Shown piece by piece: positions 30,001-45,000 of a stretch of DNA of 64,000 bases. The stretch's first letter is position 1; each line of letters begins with the position of its first letter. Made by a program: the position numbers and the translations under genes. The notes under the pieces are model-generated. The model was not told the DNA's origin and made no database searches. It saw only the letters and a program-made list of their open reading frames with translations. Origin of the DNA: Apostichopus japonicus (Eukaryota > Echinodermata > Holothuroidea > Aspidochirotida > Stichopodidae); assembly GCF_037975245.1 (NCBI RefSeq), contig NC_092578.1:10208359-10272358 (forward strand), read 5' to 3'.

Positions 30001-33000
30001 CACTGAATTTGATAATTACCTAGAGTGGTTGTGCTCTCTTCAGTTGTTTCCTCTGTTGTAGTTGTCGAGGGAGCTTAAAGAGGAAAATGTAAAGTAATCA
30101 TTCATTCTTCAAATACTTCTTCTAACACTCAACAAGACTCTACGTTGTACAATATATATGTCTAAATCAGGGGGTAGCTCTGCAAACTTTAACCTGAAAA
30201 CCTGCAGAAATCATTCAAGCAGGGGGTATGTTTGCAAACAAACCTCTACTGCTGTTCATGTGCAAGGCCAATATACATGATGACATATCTTCTTGAATAA
30301 GTAACACAATAATATAGTTCATTTAACCTCATTAATTGCTAAGCTTAGTTCCCTCAGTTCCCTCTTCCACCAGATGTACCTGCAGAGCAAGCCTCCTTTC
30401 AACATAGGAATCAGTGGCGAATCTTCTTTTTCATTATCTTGTAATACTAATGCATCTTCTAGATGACATAATACTCCCAACAGCTACAGCATCTATGGTG
30501 TTATTACACTCTCTACTTCAGTCAATCACATTTTATGCCTCTTATGTATCTACTGCCAAAATCCTCAGTTTCACATTGCTTGCTCAATTGATTATCATCC
30601 TTTCAAATCCAATATCTTCAACTTAGAATAAAAGTTTTTGTAATTAAAGGTAATAACAGTACTGCATTTGCTTCCAACAAGTTCAATTCCGCAAGAAACT
30701 TTGGGACCAAATCCAAATCTTTGACACAATCAATTGCAGTGGACATTGATAGTAATATGTCATATGAATAGAAAAAGTTACCAACCTCCAGTAGTCGTAG
30801 CTTCTGTGGTGGTTGTTGGAGTAGCTAAAAATTTAAAATGGGATTCAGGTGTTACATAATAAAATCTCATTTATTTCCTTCTTCTTTGGGGTATATAGCG
30901 TATCTATTAGTGTTCACTGATTATAATGTAAACTGTTCCATCTGTGTATTACATTTCATGCTACTAAAACTGACAGGAAAAGTCAGAAAAGCAAAGTGAA
31001 CAACAGAAATATTGTCTCAAAGCATAAAGAAAGTGGTCTTTCCATGTAACTATGGCAATCATCTATATATTAACCTATCAATAGAAACAATTCAGATGTA
31101 ATAACTCACCACAAATCTTCACGGTTATCATTTCTTCGCCGAGAGTAATGCCAGACACCAGTAATACGACTTTGTTTATAGCAAATGTTGGCAGCTTTTC
31201 TGTAATCGAGTCTGCTTGTCCAAATTCTACAGGAGTTTCACCATCATCATTTTTGATCAGCACATACTCAGAAGTGTCCGAACGCACCACCACAACCTTT
31301 ATGGTAGCACCCTCCGGGATGCCTTGTCCCAGGTTCAATGTCATCGGAATTCCACCTTCTCCAAGGTTCAAGGCGTACACTTCCACGTCTGTCAGAGTTT
31401 CAGAAACTGAGGCAGCTATCTCATCTGCATCATCAGCAGCTACAGTACTCAACTGGTCACTCACTACTTTGATGTTTGCTTCTTCGCAAGCTGTGGGGTC
31501 GAAAATCACAAAAATCATTTCATTTCAATCATCATAGTTCAAACATGTCTTAACAGACAAAATACAGAAACAATCATATGGTGTAACCCTACCTTCAGCT
31601 AAATCATCCAGTCTAATTTACATTATATACACTTAGCAAGTTTACATCATCTAAGATTGTTAAATTTTCATCAGTCATCCTCCCAGATGAAGTATGTCCA
31701 CAGGAAAAGTTGCAATGTTTACTAAGTAGCAACTATCACCCAGGGACAACCTCACTTTAATTCATAATAAAGTACAAACTTCCTTTCAACATCAGTCTCA
31801 CAATGACTGACTAAGATGTCAACCACATACTCATTAAATAAACAAATTAACCAATGTGTCTGCATAATATTTGTCATTGTCAGATGTTTTGTTGTTGATT
31901 TGATCGTTGAGATCCCCAAAGATACCCAAATTTGCAAACAAAGAGGTCACTCTAACCCTAAGGTTATGACAGAACATCTCAAAGCTTTCAAGAGAACAGT
32001 CACTGAATTTGATAATTACCTAGAGTGGTTGTGCTCTCTTCAGTTGTTTCCTCTGTTGTAGTTGTCGAGGGAGCTGAAAGAGGAAAATGTAAAGTAATCA
32101 TTCATTCTTCAAATACTTCTTCTAACACTCAACAAGACTCTACGTTGTACAATATATATGTCTAAATCAGGGGGTAGCTCTGCAAACTTTAACCTGAAAA
32201 CCTGCAGAAATCATTCAAGCAGGGGGTATGTTTGCAAACAAACCTCTACTGCTGTTCATGTGCAAGGCCAATATACATGATGACATATCTTCTTGAATAA
32301 GTAACACAATAATATAGTTCATTTAACCTCATTAATTGCTAAGCTTAGTTCCCTCAGTTCCCTCATCCACCAGATGTACCTGCAGAGCAAGCCGCCTTTC
32401 AACATAGGAATCAGTGGCGAATCTTCTTTTTCATTATCTTGTAATACTAATGCATCTTCTAGATGACATAATACTCCCAACAGCTACAGCATCTATGGTG
32501 TTATTACACTCTCTACTTCAGTCAATCACATTTTATGCCTCTTATGTATCTACTGCCAAAATCCTCAGTTTCACATTGCTTGCTCAATTGATTATCATCC
32601 TTTCAAATCCAATATCTTCAACTTAGAATAAAAGTTTTTGTAATTAAAGGTAATAACAGTACTGCATTTGCTTCCAACAAGTTCAATTCCGCAAGAAACT
32701 TTGGGACCAAATCCAAATCTTTGACACAATCAATTGCAGTGGACATTGATAGTAATATGTCATATGAATAGAAAAAGTTACCAACCTCCAGTAGTCGTAG
32801 CTTCTGTGGTGGTTGTTGGAGTAGCTAAAAATTTAAAATGGGATTCAGGTGTTACATAATAAAATCTCATTTATTTCCTTCTTCTTTGGGGTATATAGCG
32901 TATCTATTAGTGTTCACTGATTATAATGTAAACTGTTCCATCTGTGTATTACATTTCATGCTACTAAAACTGACAGGAAAAGTCAGAAAAGCAAAGTGAA

Positions 33001-36000
33001 CAACAGAAATATTGTCTCAAAGCATAAAGAAAGTGGTCTTTCCATGTAACTATGGCAATCATCTATATATTAACGTATCAATAGAAACAATTCAGATGTA
33101 ATAACTCACCACAAATCTTCACGGTTATCATTTCTTCGCCGAGAGTAATGCCAGACACCAGTAATACGACTTTGTTTATAGCAAATGTTGGCAGCTTTTC
33201 TGTAATCGAGTCTGCTTGTCCAAATTCTACAGGAGTTTCACCATCATCATTTTTGATCAGCACATACTCAGAAGTGTCCGAACGCACCACCACAACCTTT
33301 ATGGTAGCACCCTCCGGGATGCCTTGTCCCAGGTTCAATGTCATCGGAATTCCACCTTCTCCAAGGTTCAAGGCGTACACTTCCACGTCTGTCAGAGTTT
33401 CAGAAACTGAGGCAGCTATCTCATCTGCATCATCAGCAGCTACAGTACTCAACTGGTCACTCACTACTTTGATGTTTGCTTCTTCGCAAGCTGTGGGGTC
33501 AAAAATCACAAAAATCATTTCATTTCAATCATCATAGTTCAAACATGTCTTAACAGACAAAATACAGAAACAATCATATGGTTTAACCCTACCTTCAGCT
33601 AAATCATCCAGTCTAATTTACATTATATACACTTAGCAAGTTTACATCATCTAAGATTGTTAAATTTTCATCAGTCATCCTCCCAGATGAAGTATGTCCA
33701 CAGGAAAAGTTGCAATGTTTACTAAGTAGCAACTATCACCCAGGGACAACCTCACTTTAATTCATAATAAAGTACAAACTTCCTTTCAACATCAGTCTCA
33801 CAATGACTGACTAAGATGTCAACCACATACTCATTAAATAAACAAATTAACCAATGTGTCTGCATAATATTTGTCATTGTCAGATGTTTTGTTGTTGATT
33901 TGATCGTTGAGATCCCCAAAGATACCCAAATTTGCAAACAAAGAGGTCACTCTAACCCTAAGGTTATGACAGAACATCTCAAAGCTTTCAAGAGAACAGT
34001 CACTGAATTTGATAATTACCTAGAGTGGTTGTGCTCTCTTCAGTTGTTTCCTCTGTTGTAGTTGTCGAGGGAGCTGAAAGAGGAAAATGTAAAGTAATCA
34101 TTCATTCTTCAAATACTTCTTCTAACACTCAACAAGACTCTACGTTGTACAATATATATGTCTAAATCAGGGGGTAGCTCTGCAAACTTTAACCTGAAAA
34201 CCTGCAGAAATCATTCAAGCAGGGGGTATGTTTGCAAACAAACCTCTACTGCTGTTCATGTGCAAGGCCAATATACATGATGACATATCTTCTTGAATAA
34301 GTAACACAATAATATAGTTCATTTAACCTCATTAATTGCTAAGCTTAGTTCCCTCAGTTCCCTCTTCCACCAGATGTACCTGCAGAGCAAGCCTCCTTTC
34401 AACATAGGAATCAGTGGCGAATCTTCTTTTTCATTATCTTGTAATACTAATGCATCTTCTAGATGACATAATACTCCCAACAGCTACAGCATCTATGGTG
34501 TTATTACACTCTCTACTTCAGTCAATCACATTTTATGCCTCTTATGTATCTACTGCCAAAATCCTCAGTTTCACATTGCTCAATTGATTATCATCCTTTC
34601 ACACCCAAAATCTTCAACTTAGAATAAAAGATTAATTCAAGATAATAACAGTACTGCATTTGCTTCCAACAAACTCAATTCCGCAAGAAACTTTGGTACC
34701 AAATCCAAATCTTTGACACAATTAATTGCAGTGGACATTGATAGTAATATGTCATATGAATAGAAAAAGTTACCAACCTCCAGTAGTCGTAGCTTCTGTG
34801 GTGGTTGCTAAAAATTTAAAATGGGATTCAGGTGTTACATAATAAAATCTCATTTATTTCCTTCTTCTTTGGGGTATATAGCGTATCTATTAGTGTTCAC
34901 TGATTATAATGTAAACTGTTCCATCTGTGTATTACATTTCATGCTACTAAAACTGACAGGAAAAGTCAGAAAAGCAAAGTGAACAACAGAAATATTGTCT
35001 CAAAGCATAAAGAAAGTGGTCTTTCCATGTAACTATGGCAATCATCTATATATTAACCTATCAATAGAAACAATTCAGATGTAATAACTCACCACAAATC
35101 TTCACGGTTATCATTTCTTCGCCGAGAGTAATGCCAGACACCAGTAATACGACTTTGTTTATAGCAAATGTTGGCAGCTTTTCTGTAATCGAGTCTCCTT
35201 GTCCAAATTCTACAGGAGTTTCACCATCATCATTTTTGATCAGCACATACTCAGAAGTGTCCGAACGCACCACCACAACCTTTATGGTAGCACCCTCCGG
35301 GATGCCTTGTCCCAGGTTCAATGTCATCGGAATTCCACCTTCTCCAAGGTTCAAGGCGTACACTTCCACGTCTGTCAGAGTTTCAGAAACTGAGGCAGCT
35401 ATCTCATCTGCATCATCAGCAGCTACAGTACTCAACTGGTCACTCACTACTTTGATGTTTGCTTCTTCGCAAGCTGTGGGGTCAAAAATCACAAAAATCA
35501 TTTCATTTCAATCATCATAGTTCAAACATGTCTTAACAGACAAAATACAGAAACAATCATATGGTTTAACCCTACCTTCAGCTAAATCATCCAGTCTAAT
35601 TTACATTATATACACTTAGCAAGTTTACATCATCTAAGATTGTTAAATTTTCATCAGTCATCCTCCCAGATGAAGTATGTCCACAGGAAAAGTTGCAATG
35701 TTTACTAAGTAGCAACTATCACCCAGGGACAACCTCACTTTAATTCATAATAAAGTACAAACTTCCTTTCAACATCAGTCTCACAATGACTGACTAAGAT
35801 GTCAACCACATACTCATTAAATAAACAAATTAACCAATGTGTCTGCATAATATTTGTCATTGTCAGATGTTTTGTTGTTGATTTGATCGTTGAGATCCCC
35901 AAAGATACCCAAATTTGCAAACAAAGAGGTCACTCTAACCCTAAGGTTATGACAGAACATCTCAAAGCTTTCAAGAGAACAGTCACTGAATTTGATAATT

Positions 36001-39000
36001 ACCTAGAGTGGTTGTGCTCTCTTCAGTTGTTTCCTCTGTTGTAGTTGTCGAGGGAGCTGAAAGAGGAAAATGTAAAGTAATCATTCATTCTTCAAATACT
36101 TCTTCTAACACTTAACAAGACTCTACGTTGTACAATATATATGTCTAAATCAGGGGGTAGCTCTGCAAACTTTAACCTGAAAACCTGCAGAAATCATTCA
36201 AGCAGGGGGTATGTTTGCAAACAAACCTCTACTGCTGTTCATGTGCAAGGCCAATATACATGATGACATATCTTCTTGAATAAGTAACACAATAATATAG
36301 TTCATTTAACATCATTAATTGCTAAGCTTAGTTCCCTCAGTTCCCTCTTCCACCAGATGTACCTGCAGAGCAAGCCTCCTTTCAACATAGGAATCAGTGG
36401 CGAATCTTCTTTTTCATTATCTTGTAATACTAATGCATCTTCTAGATGACATAATACTCCCAACAGCTACAGCATCTATGGTGTTATTACACTCTCTACT
36501 TCAGTCAATCACATTTTATGCCTCTTATGTATCTACTGCCAAAATCCTCAGTTTCACATTGCTTGCTCAATTGATTATCATCCTTTCAAATCCAATATCT
36601 TCAACTTAGAATAAAAGTTTTTGTAATTAAAGGTAATAACAGTACTGCATTTGCTTCCAACAAGTTCAATTCCGCAAGAAACTTTGGGACCAAATCCAAA
36701 TCTTTGACACAATCAATTGCAGTGGACATTGATAGTAATATGTCATATGAATAGAAAAAGTTACCAACCTCCAGTAGTCGTAGCTTCTGTGGTGGTTGTT
36801 GGAGTAGCTAAAAATTTAAAATGGGATTCAGGTGTTACATAATAAAATCTCATTTATTTCCTTCTTCTTTGGGGTATATAGCGTATCTATTAGTGTTCAC
36901 TGATTATAATGTAAACTGTTCCATCTGTGTATTACATTTCATGCTACTAAAACTGACAGGAAAAGTCAGAAAAGCAAAGTGAACAACAGAAATATTGTCT
37001 CAAAGCATAAAGAAAGTGGTCTTTCCATGTAACTATGGCAATCATCTATATATTAACCTATCAATAGAAACAATTCAGATGTAATAACTCACCACAAATC
37101 TTCACGGTTATCATTTCTTCGCCGAGAGTAATGCCAGACACCAGTAATACGACTTTGTTTATAGCAAATGTTGGCAGCTTTTCTGTAATCGAGTCTGCTT
37201 GTCCAAATTCTACAGGAGTTTCACCATCATCATTTTTGATCAGCACATACTCAGAAGTGTCCGAACGCACCACCACAACCTTTATGGTAGCACCCTCCGG
37301 GATGCCTTGTCCCAGGTTCAATGTCATCGGAATTCCACCTTCTCCAAGGTTCAAGGCGTACACTTCCACGTCTGTCAGAGTTTCAGAAACTGAGGCAGCT
37401 ATCTCATCTGCATCATCAGCAGCTACAGTACTCAACTGGTCACTCACTACTTTGATGTTTGCTTCTTCGCAAGCTGTGGGGTCAAAAATCACAAAAATCA
37501 TTTCATTTCAATCATCATAGTTCAAACATGTCTTAACAGACAAAATACAGAAACAATCATATGGTTTAACCCTACCTTCAGCTAAATCATCCAGTCTAAT
37601 TTACATTATATACACTTAGCAAGTTTACATCATCTAAGATTGTTAAATTTTCATCAGTCATCCTCCCAGATGAAGTATGTCCACAGGAAAAGTTGCAATG
37701 TTTACTAAGTAGCAACTATCACCCAGGGACAACCTCACTTTAATTCATAATAAAGTACAAACTTCCTTTCAACATCAGTCTCACAATGACTGACTAAGAT
37801 GTCAACCACATACTCATTAAATAAACAAATTAACCAATGTGTCTGCATAATATTTGTCATTGTCAGATGTTTTGTTGTTGATTTGATCGTTGAGATCCCC
37901 AAAGATACCCAAATTTGCAAACAAAGAGGTCACTCTAACCCTAAGGTTATGACAGAACATCTCAAAGCTTTCAAGAGAACAGTCACTGAATTTGATAATT
38001 ACCTAGAGTGGTTGTGCTCTCTTCAGTTGTTTCCTCTGTTGTAGTTGTCGAGGGAGCTGAAAGAGGAAAATGTAAAGTAATCATTCATTCTTCAAATACT
38101 TCTTCTAACACTCAACAAGACTCTACGTTGTACAATATATATGTCTAAATCAGGGGGTAGCTCTGCAAACTTTAACCTGAAAACCTGCAGAAATCATTCA
38201 AGCAGGGGGTATGTTTGCAAACAAACCTCTACTGCTGTTCATGTGCAAGGCCAATATACATGATGACATATCTTCTTGAATAAGTAACACAATAATATAG
38301 TTCATTTAACCTCATTAATTGCTAAGCTTAGTTCCCTCAGTTCCCTCTTCCACCAGATGTACCTGCAGAGCAAGCCTCCTTTCAACATAGGAATCAGTGG
38401 CGAATCTTCTTTTTCATTATCTTGTAATACTAATGCATCTTCTAGATGACATAATACTCCCAACAGCTACAGCATCTATGGTGTTATTACACTCTCTACT
38501 TCAGTCAATCACATTTTATGCCTCTTATGTATCTACTGCCAAAATCCTCAGTTTCACATTGCTCAATTGATTATCATCCTTTCACACCCAAAATCTTCAA
38601 CTTAGAATAAAAGATTAATTCAAGATAATAACAGTACTGCATTTGCTTCCAACAAACTCAATTCCGCAAGAAACTTTGGTACCAAATCCAAATCTTTGAC
38701 ACAATTAATTGCAGTGGACATTGATAGTAATATGTCATATGAATAGAAAAAGTTACCAACCTCCAGTAGTCGTAGCTTCTGTGGTGGTTGCTAAAAATTT
38801 AAAATGGGATTCAGGTGTTACATAATAAAATCTCATTTATTTCCTTCTTCTTTGGGGTATATAGCGTATCTATTAGTGTTCACTGATTATAATGTAAACT
38901 GTTCCATCTGTGTATTACATTTCATGCTACTAAAACTGACAGGAAAAGTCAGAAAAGCAAAGTGAACAACAGAAATATTGTCTCAAAGCATAAAGAAAGT

Positions 39001-42000
39001 GGTCTTTCCATGTAACTATGGCAATCATCTATATATTAACCTATCAATAGAAACAATTCAGATGTAATAACTCACCACAAATCTTCACGGTTATCATTTC
39101 TTCGCCGAGAGTAATGCCAGACACCAGTAATACGACTTTGTTTATAGCAAATGTTGGCAGCTTTTCTGTAATCGAGTCTGCTTGTCCAAATTCTACAGGA
39201 GTTTCACCATCATCATTTTTGATCAGCACATACTCAGAAGTGTCCGAACGCACCACCACAACCTTTATGGTAGCACCCTCCGGGATGCCTTGTCCCAGGT
39301 TCAATGTCATCGGAATTCCACCTTCTCCAAGGTTCAAGGCGTACACTTCCACGTCTGTCAGAGTTTCAGAAACTGAGGCAGCTATCTCATCTGCATCATC
39401 AGCAGCTACAGTACTCAACTGGTCACTCACTACTTTGATGTTTGCTTCTTCGCAAGCTGTGGGGTCAAAAATCACAAAAATCATTTCATTTCAATCATCA
39501 TAGTTCAAACATGTCTTAACAGACAAAATACAGAAACAATCATATGGTTTAACCCTACCTTCAGCTAAATCATCCAGTCTAATTTACATTATATACACTT
39601 AGCAAGTTTACATCATCTAAGATTGTTAAATTTTCATCAGTCATCCTCCCAGATGAAGTATGTCCACAGGAAAAGTTGCAATGTTTACTAAGTAGCAACT
39701 ATCACCCAGGGACAACCTCACTTTAATTCATAATAAAGTACAAACTTCCTTTCAACATCAGTCTCACAATGACTGACTAAGATGTCAACCACATACTCAT
39801 TAAATAAACAAAATAACCAATGTGTCTGCATAATATTTGTCATTGTCAGATGTTTTGTTGTTGATTTGATCGTTGAGATCCCCAAAGATACCCAAATTTG
39901 CAAACAAAGAGGTCACTCTAACCCTAAGGTTATGACAGAACATCTCAAAGCTTTCAAGAGAACAGTCACTGAATTTGATAATTACCTAGAGTGGTTGTGC
40001 TCTCTTCAGTTGTTTCCTCTGTTGTAGTTGTCGAGGGAGCTGAAAGAGGAAAATGTAAAGTAATCATTCATTCTTCAAATACTTCTTCTAACACTTAACA
40101 AGACTCTACGTTGTACAATATATATGTCTAAATCAGGGGGTAGCTCTGCAAACTTTAACCTGAAAACCTGCAGAAATCATTCAAGCAGGGGGTATGTTTG
40201 CAAACAAACCTCTACTGCTGTTCATGTGCAAGGCCAATATACATGATGACATATCTTCTTGAATAAGTAACACAATAATATAGTTCATTTAACATCATTA
40301 ATTGCTAAGCTTAGTTCCCTCAGTTCCCTCTTCCACCAGATGTACCTGCAGAGCAAGCCTCCTTTCAACATAGGAATCAGTGGCGAATCTTCTTTTTCAT
40401 TATCTTGTAATACTAATGCATCTTCTAGATGACATAATACTCCCAACAGCTACAGCATCTATGGTGTTATTACACTCTCTACTTCAGTCAATCACATTTT
40501 ATGCCTCTTATGTATCTACTGCCAAAATCCTCAGTTTCACATTGCTTGCTCAATTGATTATCATCCTTTCAAATCCAATATCTTCAACTTAGAATAAAAG
40601 TTTTTGTAATTAAAGGTAATAACAGTACTGCATTTGCTTCCAACAAGTTCAATTCCGCAAGAAACTTTGGGACCAAATCCAAATCTTTGACACAATCAAT
40701 TGCAGTGGACATTGATAGTAATATGTCATATGAATAGAAAAAGTTACCAACCTCCAGTAGTCGTAGCTTCTGTGGTGGTTGTTGGAGTAGCTAAAAATTT
40801 AAAATGGGATTCAGGTGTTACATAATAAAATCTCATTTATTTCCTTCTTCTTTGGGGTATATAGCGTATCTATTAGTGTTCACTGATTATAATGTAAACT
40901 GTTCCATCTGTGTATTACATTTCATGCTACTAAAACTGACAGGAAAAGTCAGAAAAGCAAAGTGAACAACAGAAATATTGTCTCAAAGCATAAAGAAAGT
41001 GGTCTTTCCATGTAACTATGGCAATCATCTATATATTAACCTATCAATAGAAACAATTCAGATGTAATAACTCACCACAAATCTTCACGGTTATCATTTC
41101 TTCGCCGAGAGTAATGCCAGACACCAGTAATACGACTTTGTTTATAGCAAATGTTGGCAGCTTTTCTGTAATCGAGTCTGCTTGTCCAAATTCTACAGGA
41201 GTTTCACCATCATCATTTTTGATCAGCACATACTCAGAAGTGTCCGAACGCACCACCACAACCTTTATGGTAGCACCCTCCGGGATGCCTTGTCCCAGGT
41301 TCAATGTCATCGGAATTCCACCTTCTCCAAGGTTCAAGGCGTACACTTCCACGTCTGTCAGAGTTTCAGAAACTGAGGCAGCTATCTCATCTGCATCATC
41401 AGCAGCTACAGTACTCAACTGGTCACTCACTACTTTGATGTTTGCTTCTTCGCAAGCTGTGGGGTCAAAAATCACAAAAATCATTTCATTTCAATCATCA
41501 TAGTTCAAACATGTCTTAACAGACAAAATACAGAAACAATCATATGGTTTAACCCTACCTTCAGCTAAATCATCCAGTCTAATTTACATTATATACACTT
41601 AGCAAGTTTACATCATCTAAGATTGTTAAATTTTCATCAGTCATCCTCCCAGATGAAGTATGTCCACAGGAAAAGTTGCAATGTTTACTAAGTAGCAACT
41701 ATCACCCAGGGACAACCTCACTTTAATTCATAATAAAGTACAAACTTCCTTTCAACATCAGTCTCACAATGACTGACTAAGATGTCAACCACATACTCAT
41801 TAAATAAACAAATTAACCAATGTGTCTGCATAATATTTGTCATTGTCAGATGTTTTGTTGTTGATTTGATCGTTGAGATCCCCAAAGATACCCAAATTTG
41901 CAAACAAAGAGGTCACTCTAACCCTAAGGTTATGACAGAACATCTCAAAGCTTTCAAGAGAACAGTCACTGAATTTGATAATTACCTAGAGTGGTTGTGC

Positions 42001-45000
42001 TCTCTTCAGTTGTTTCCTCTGTTGTAGTTGTCGAGGGAGCTGAAAGAGGAAAATGTAAAGTAATCATTCATTCTTCAAATACTTCTTCTAACACTCAACA
42101 AGACTCTACGTTGTACAATATATATGTCTAAATCAGGGGGTAGCTCTGCAAACTTTAACCTGAAAACCTGCAGAAATCATTCAAGCAGGGGGTATGTTTG
42201 CAAACAAACCTCTACTGCTGTTCATGTGCAAGGCCAATATACATGATGACATATCTTCTTGAATAAGTAACACAATAATATAGTTCATTTAACCTCATTA
42301 ATTGCTAAGCTTAGTTCCCTCAGTTCCCTCTTCCACCAGATGTACCTGCAGAGCAAGCCTCCTTTCAACATAGGAATCAGTGGCGAATCTTCTTTTTCAT
42401 TATCTTGTAATACTAATGCATCTTCTAGATGACATAATACTCCCAACAGCTACAGCATCTATGGTGTTATTACACTCTCTACTTCAGTCAATCACATTTT
42501 ATGCCTCTTATGTATCTACTGCCAAAATCCTCAGTTTCACATTGCTTGCTCAATTGATTATCATCCTTTCAAATCCAATATCTTCAACTTAGAATAAAAG
42601 TTTTTGTAATTAAAGGTAATAACAGTACTGCATTTGCTTCCAACAAGTTCAATTCCGCAAGAAACTTTGGGACCAAATCCAAATCTTTGACACAATCAAT
42701 TGCAGTGGACATTGATAGTAATATGTCATATGAATAGAAAAAGTTACCAACCTCCAGTAGTCGTAGCTTCTGTGGTGGTTGTTGGAGTAGCTAAAAATTT
42801 AAAATGGGATTCAGGTGTTACATAATAAAATCTCATTTATTTCCTTCTTCTTTGGGGTATATAGCGTATCTATTAGTGTTCACTGATTATAATGTAAACT
42901 GTTCCATCTGTGTATTACATTTCATGCTACTAAAACTGACAGGAAAAGTCAGAAAAGCAAAGTGAACAACAGAAATATTGTCTCAAAGCATAAAGAAAGT
43001 GGTCTTTCCATGTAACTATGGCAATCATCTATATATTAACCTATCAATAGAAACAATTCAGATGTAATAACTCACCACAAATCTTCACGGTTATCATTTC
43101 TTCGCCGAGAGTAATGCCAGACACCAGTAATACGACTTTGTTTATAGCAAATGTTGGCAGCTTTTCTGTAATCGAGTCTGCTTGTCCAAATTCTACAGGA
43201 GTTTCACCATCATCATTTTTGATCAGCACATACTCAGAAGTGTCCGAACGCACCACCACAACCTTTATGGTAGCACCCTCCGGGATGCCTTGTCCCAGGT
43301 TCAATGTCATCGGAATTCCACCTTCTCCAAGGTTCAAGGCGTACACTTCCACGTCTGTCAGAGTTTCAGAAACTGAGGCAGCTATCTCATCTGCATCATC
43401 AGCAGCTACAGTACTCAACTGGTCACTCACTACTTTGATGTTTGCTTCTTCGCAAGCTGTGGGGTCAAAAATCACAAAAATCATTTCATTTCAATCATCA
43501 TAGTTCAAACATGTCTTAACAGACAAAATACAGAAACAATCATATGGTTTAACCCTACCTTCAGCTAAATCATCCAGTCTAATTTACATTATATACACTT
43601 AGCAAGTTTACATCATCTAAGATTGTTAAATTTTCATCAGTCATCCTCCCAGATGAAGTATGTCCACAGGAAAAGTTGCAATGTTTACTAAGTAGCAACT
43701 ATCACCCAGGGACAACCTCACTTTAATTCATAATAAAGTACAAACTTCCTTTCAACATCAGTCTCACAATGACTGACTAAGATGTCAACCACATACTCAT
43801 TAAATAAACAAATTAACCAATGTGTCTGCATAATATTTGTCATTGTCAGATGTTTTGTTGTTGATTTGATCGTTGAGATCCCCAAAGATACCCAAATTTG
43901 CAAACAAAGAGGTCACTCTAACCCTAAGGTTATGACAGAACATCTCAAAGCTTTCAAGAGAACAGTCACTGAATTTGATAATTACCTAGAGTGGTTGTGC
44001 TCTCTTCAGTTGTTTCCTCTGTTGTAGTTGTCGAGGGAGCTGAAAGAGGAAAATGTAAAGTAATCATTCATTCTTCAAATACTTCTTCTAACACTCAACA
44101 AGACTCTACGTTGTACAATATATATGTCTAAATCAGGGGGTAGCTCTGCAAACTTTAACCTGAAAACCTGCAGAAATCATTCAAGCAGGGGGTATGTTTG
44201 CAAACAAACCTCTACTGCTGTTCATGTGCAAGGCCAATATACATGATGACATATCTTCTTGAATAAGTAACACAATAATATAGTTCATTTAACCTCATTA
44301 ATTGCTAAGCTTAGTTCCCTCAGTTCCCTCTTCCACCAGATGTACCTGCAGAGCAAGCCTCCTTTCAACATAGGAATCAGTGGCGAATCTTCTTTTTCAT
44401 TATCTTGTAATACTAATGCATCTTCTAGATGACATAATACTCCCAACAGCTACAGCATCTATGGTGTTATTACACTCTCTACTTCAGTCAATCACATTTT
44501 ATGCCTCTTATGTATCTACTGCCAAAATCCTCAGTTTCACATTGCTTGCTCAATTGATTATCATCCTTTCAATCCAATATCTTCAACTTAGAATAAAAGT
44601 TTTTGTAATTAAAGGTAATAACAGTACTGCATTTGCTTCCAACAAGTTCAATTCCGCAAGAAACTTTGGGACCAAATCCAAATCTTTGACACAATCAATT
44701 GCAGTGGACATTGATAGTAATATGTCATATGAATAGAAAAAGTTACCAACCTCCAGTAGTCGTAGCTTCTGTGGTGGTTGTTGGAGTAGCTAAAAATTTA
44801 AAATGGGATTCAGGTGTTACATAATAAAATCTCATTTATTTCCTTCTTCTTTGGGGTATATAGCGTATCTATTAGTGTTCACTGATTATAATGTAAACTG
44901 TTCCATCTGTGTATTACATTTCATGCTACTAAAACTGACAGGAAAAGTCAGAAAAGCAAAGTGAACAACAGAAATATTGTCTCAAAGCATAAAGAAAGTG

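Larger units (their letters stand above)
34074..42039 (-). repeat. Duplicated 3983-bp dimer (units 18-19 and 20-21)
   Basis: Two consecutive dimers, each made of a unit with the diverged block and short linker followed by a normal unit with markers at 36113/36311 or 40096/40294. Diverged block, short exon and both markers recur at exactly 3983 bp. The limits given are the linker B edges and the true breakpoints may differ. Confidence 0.88.
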
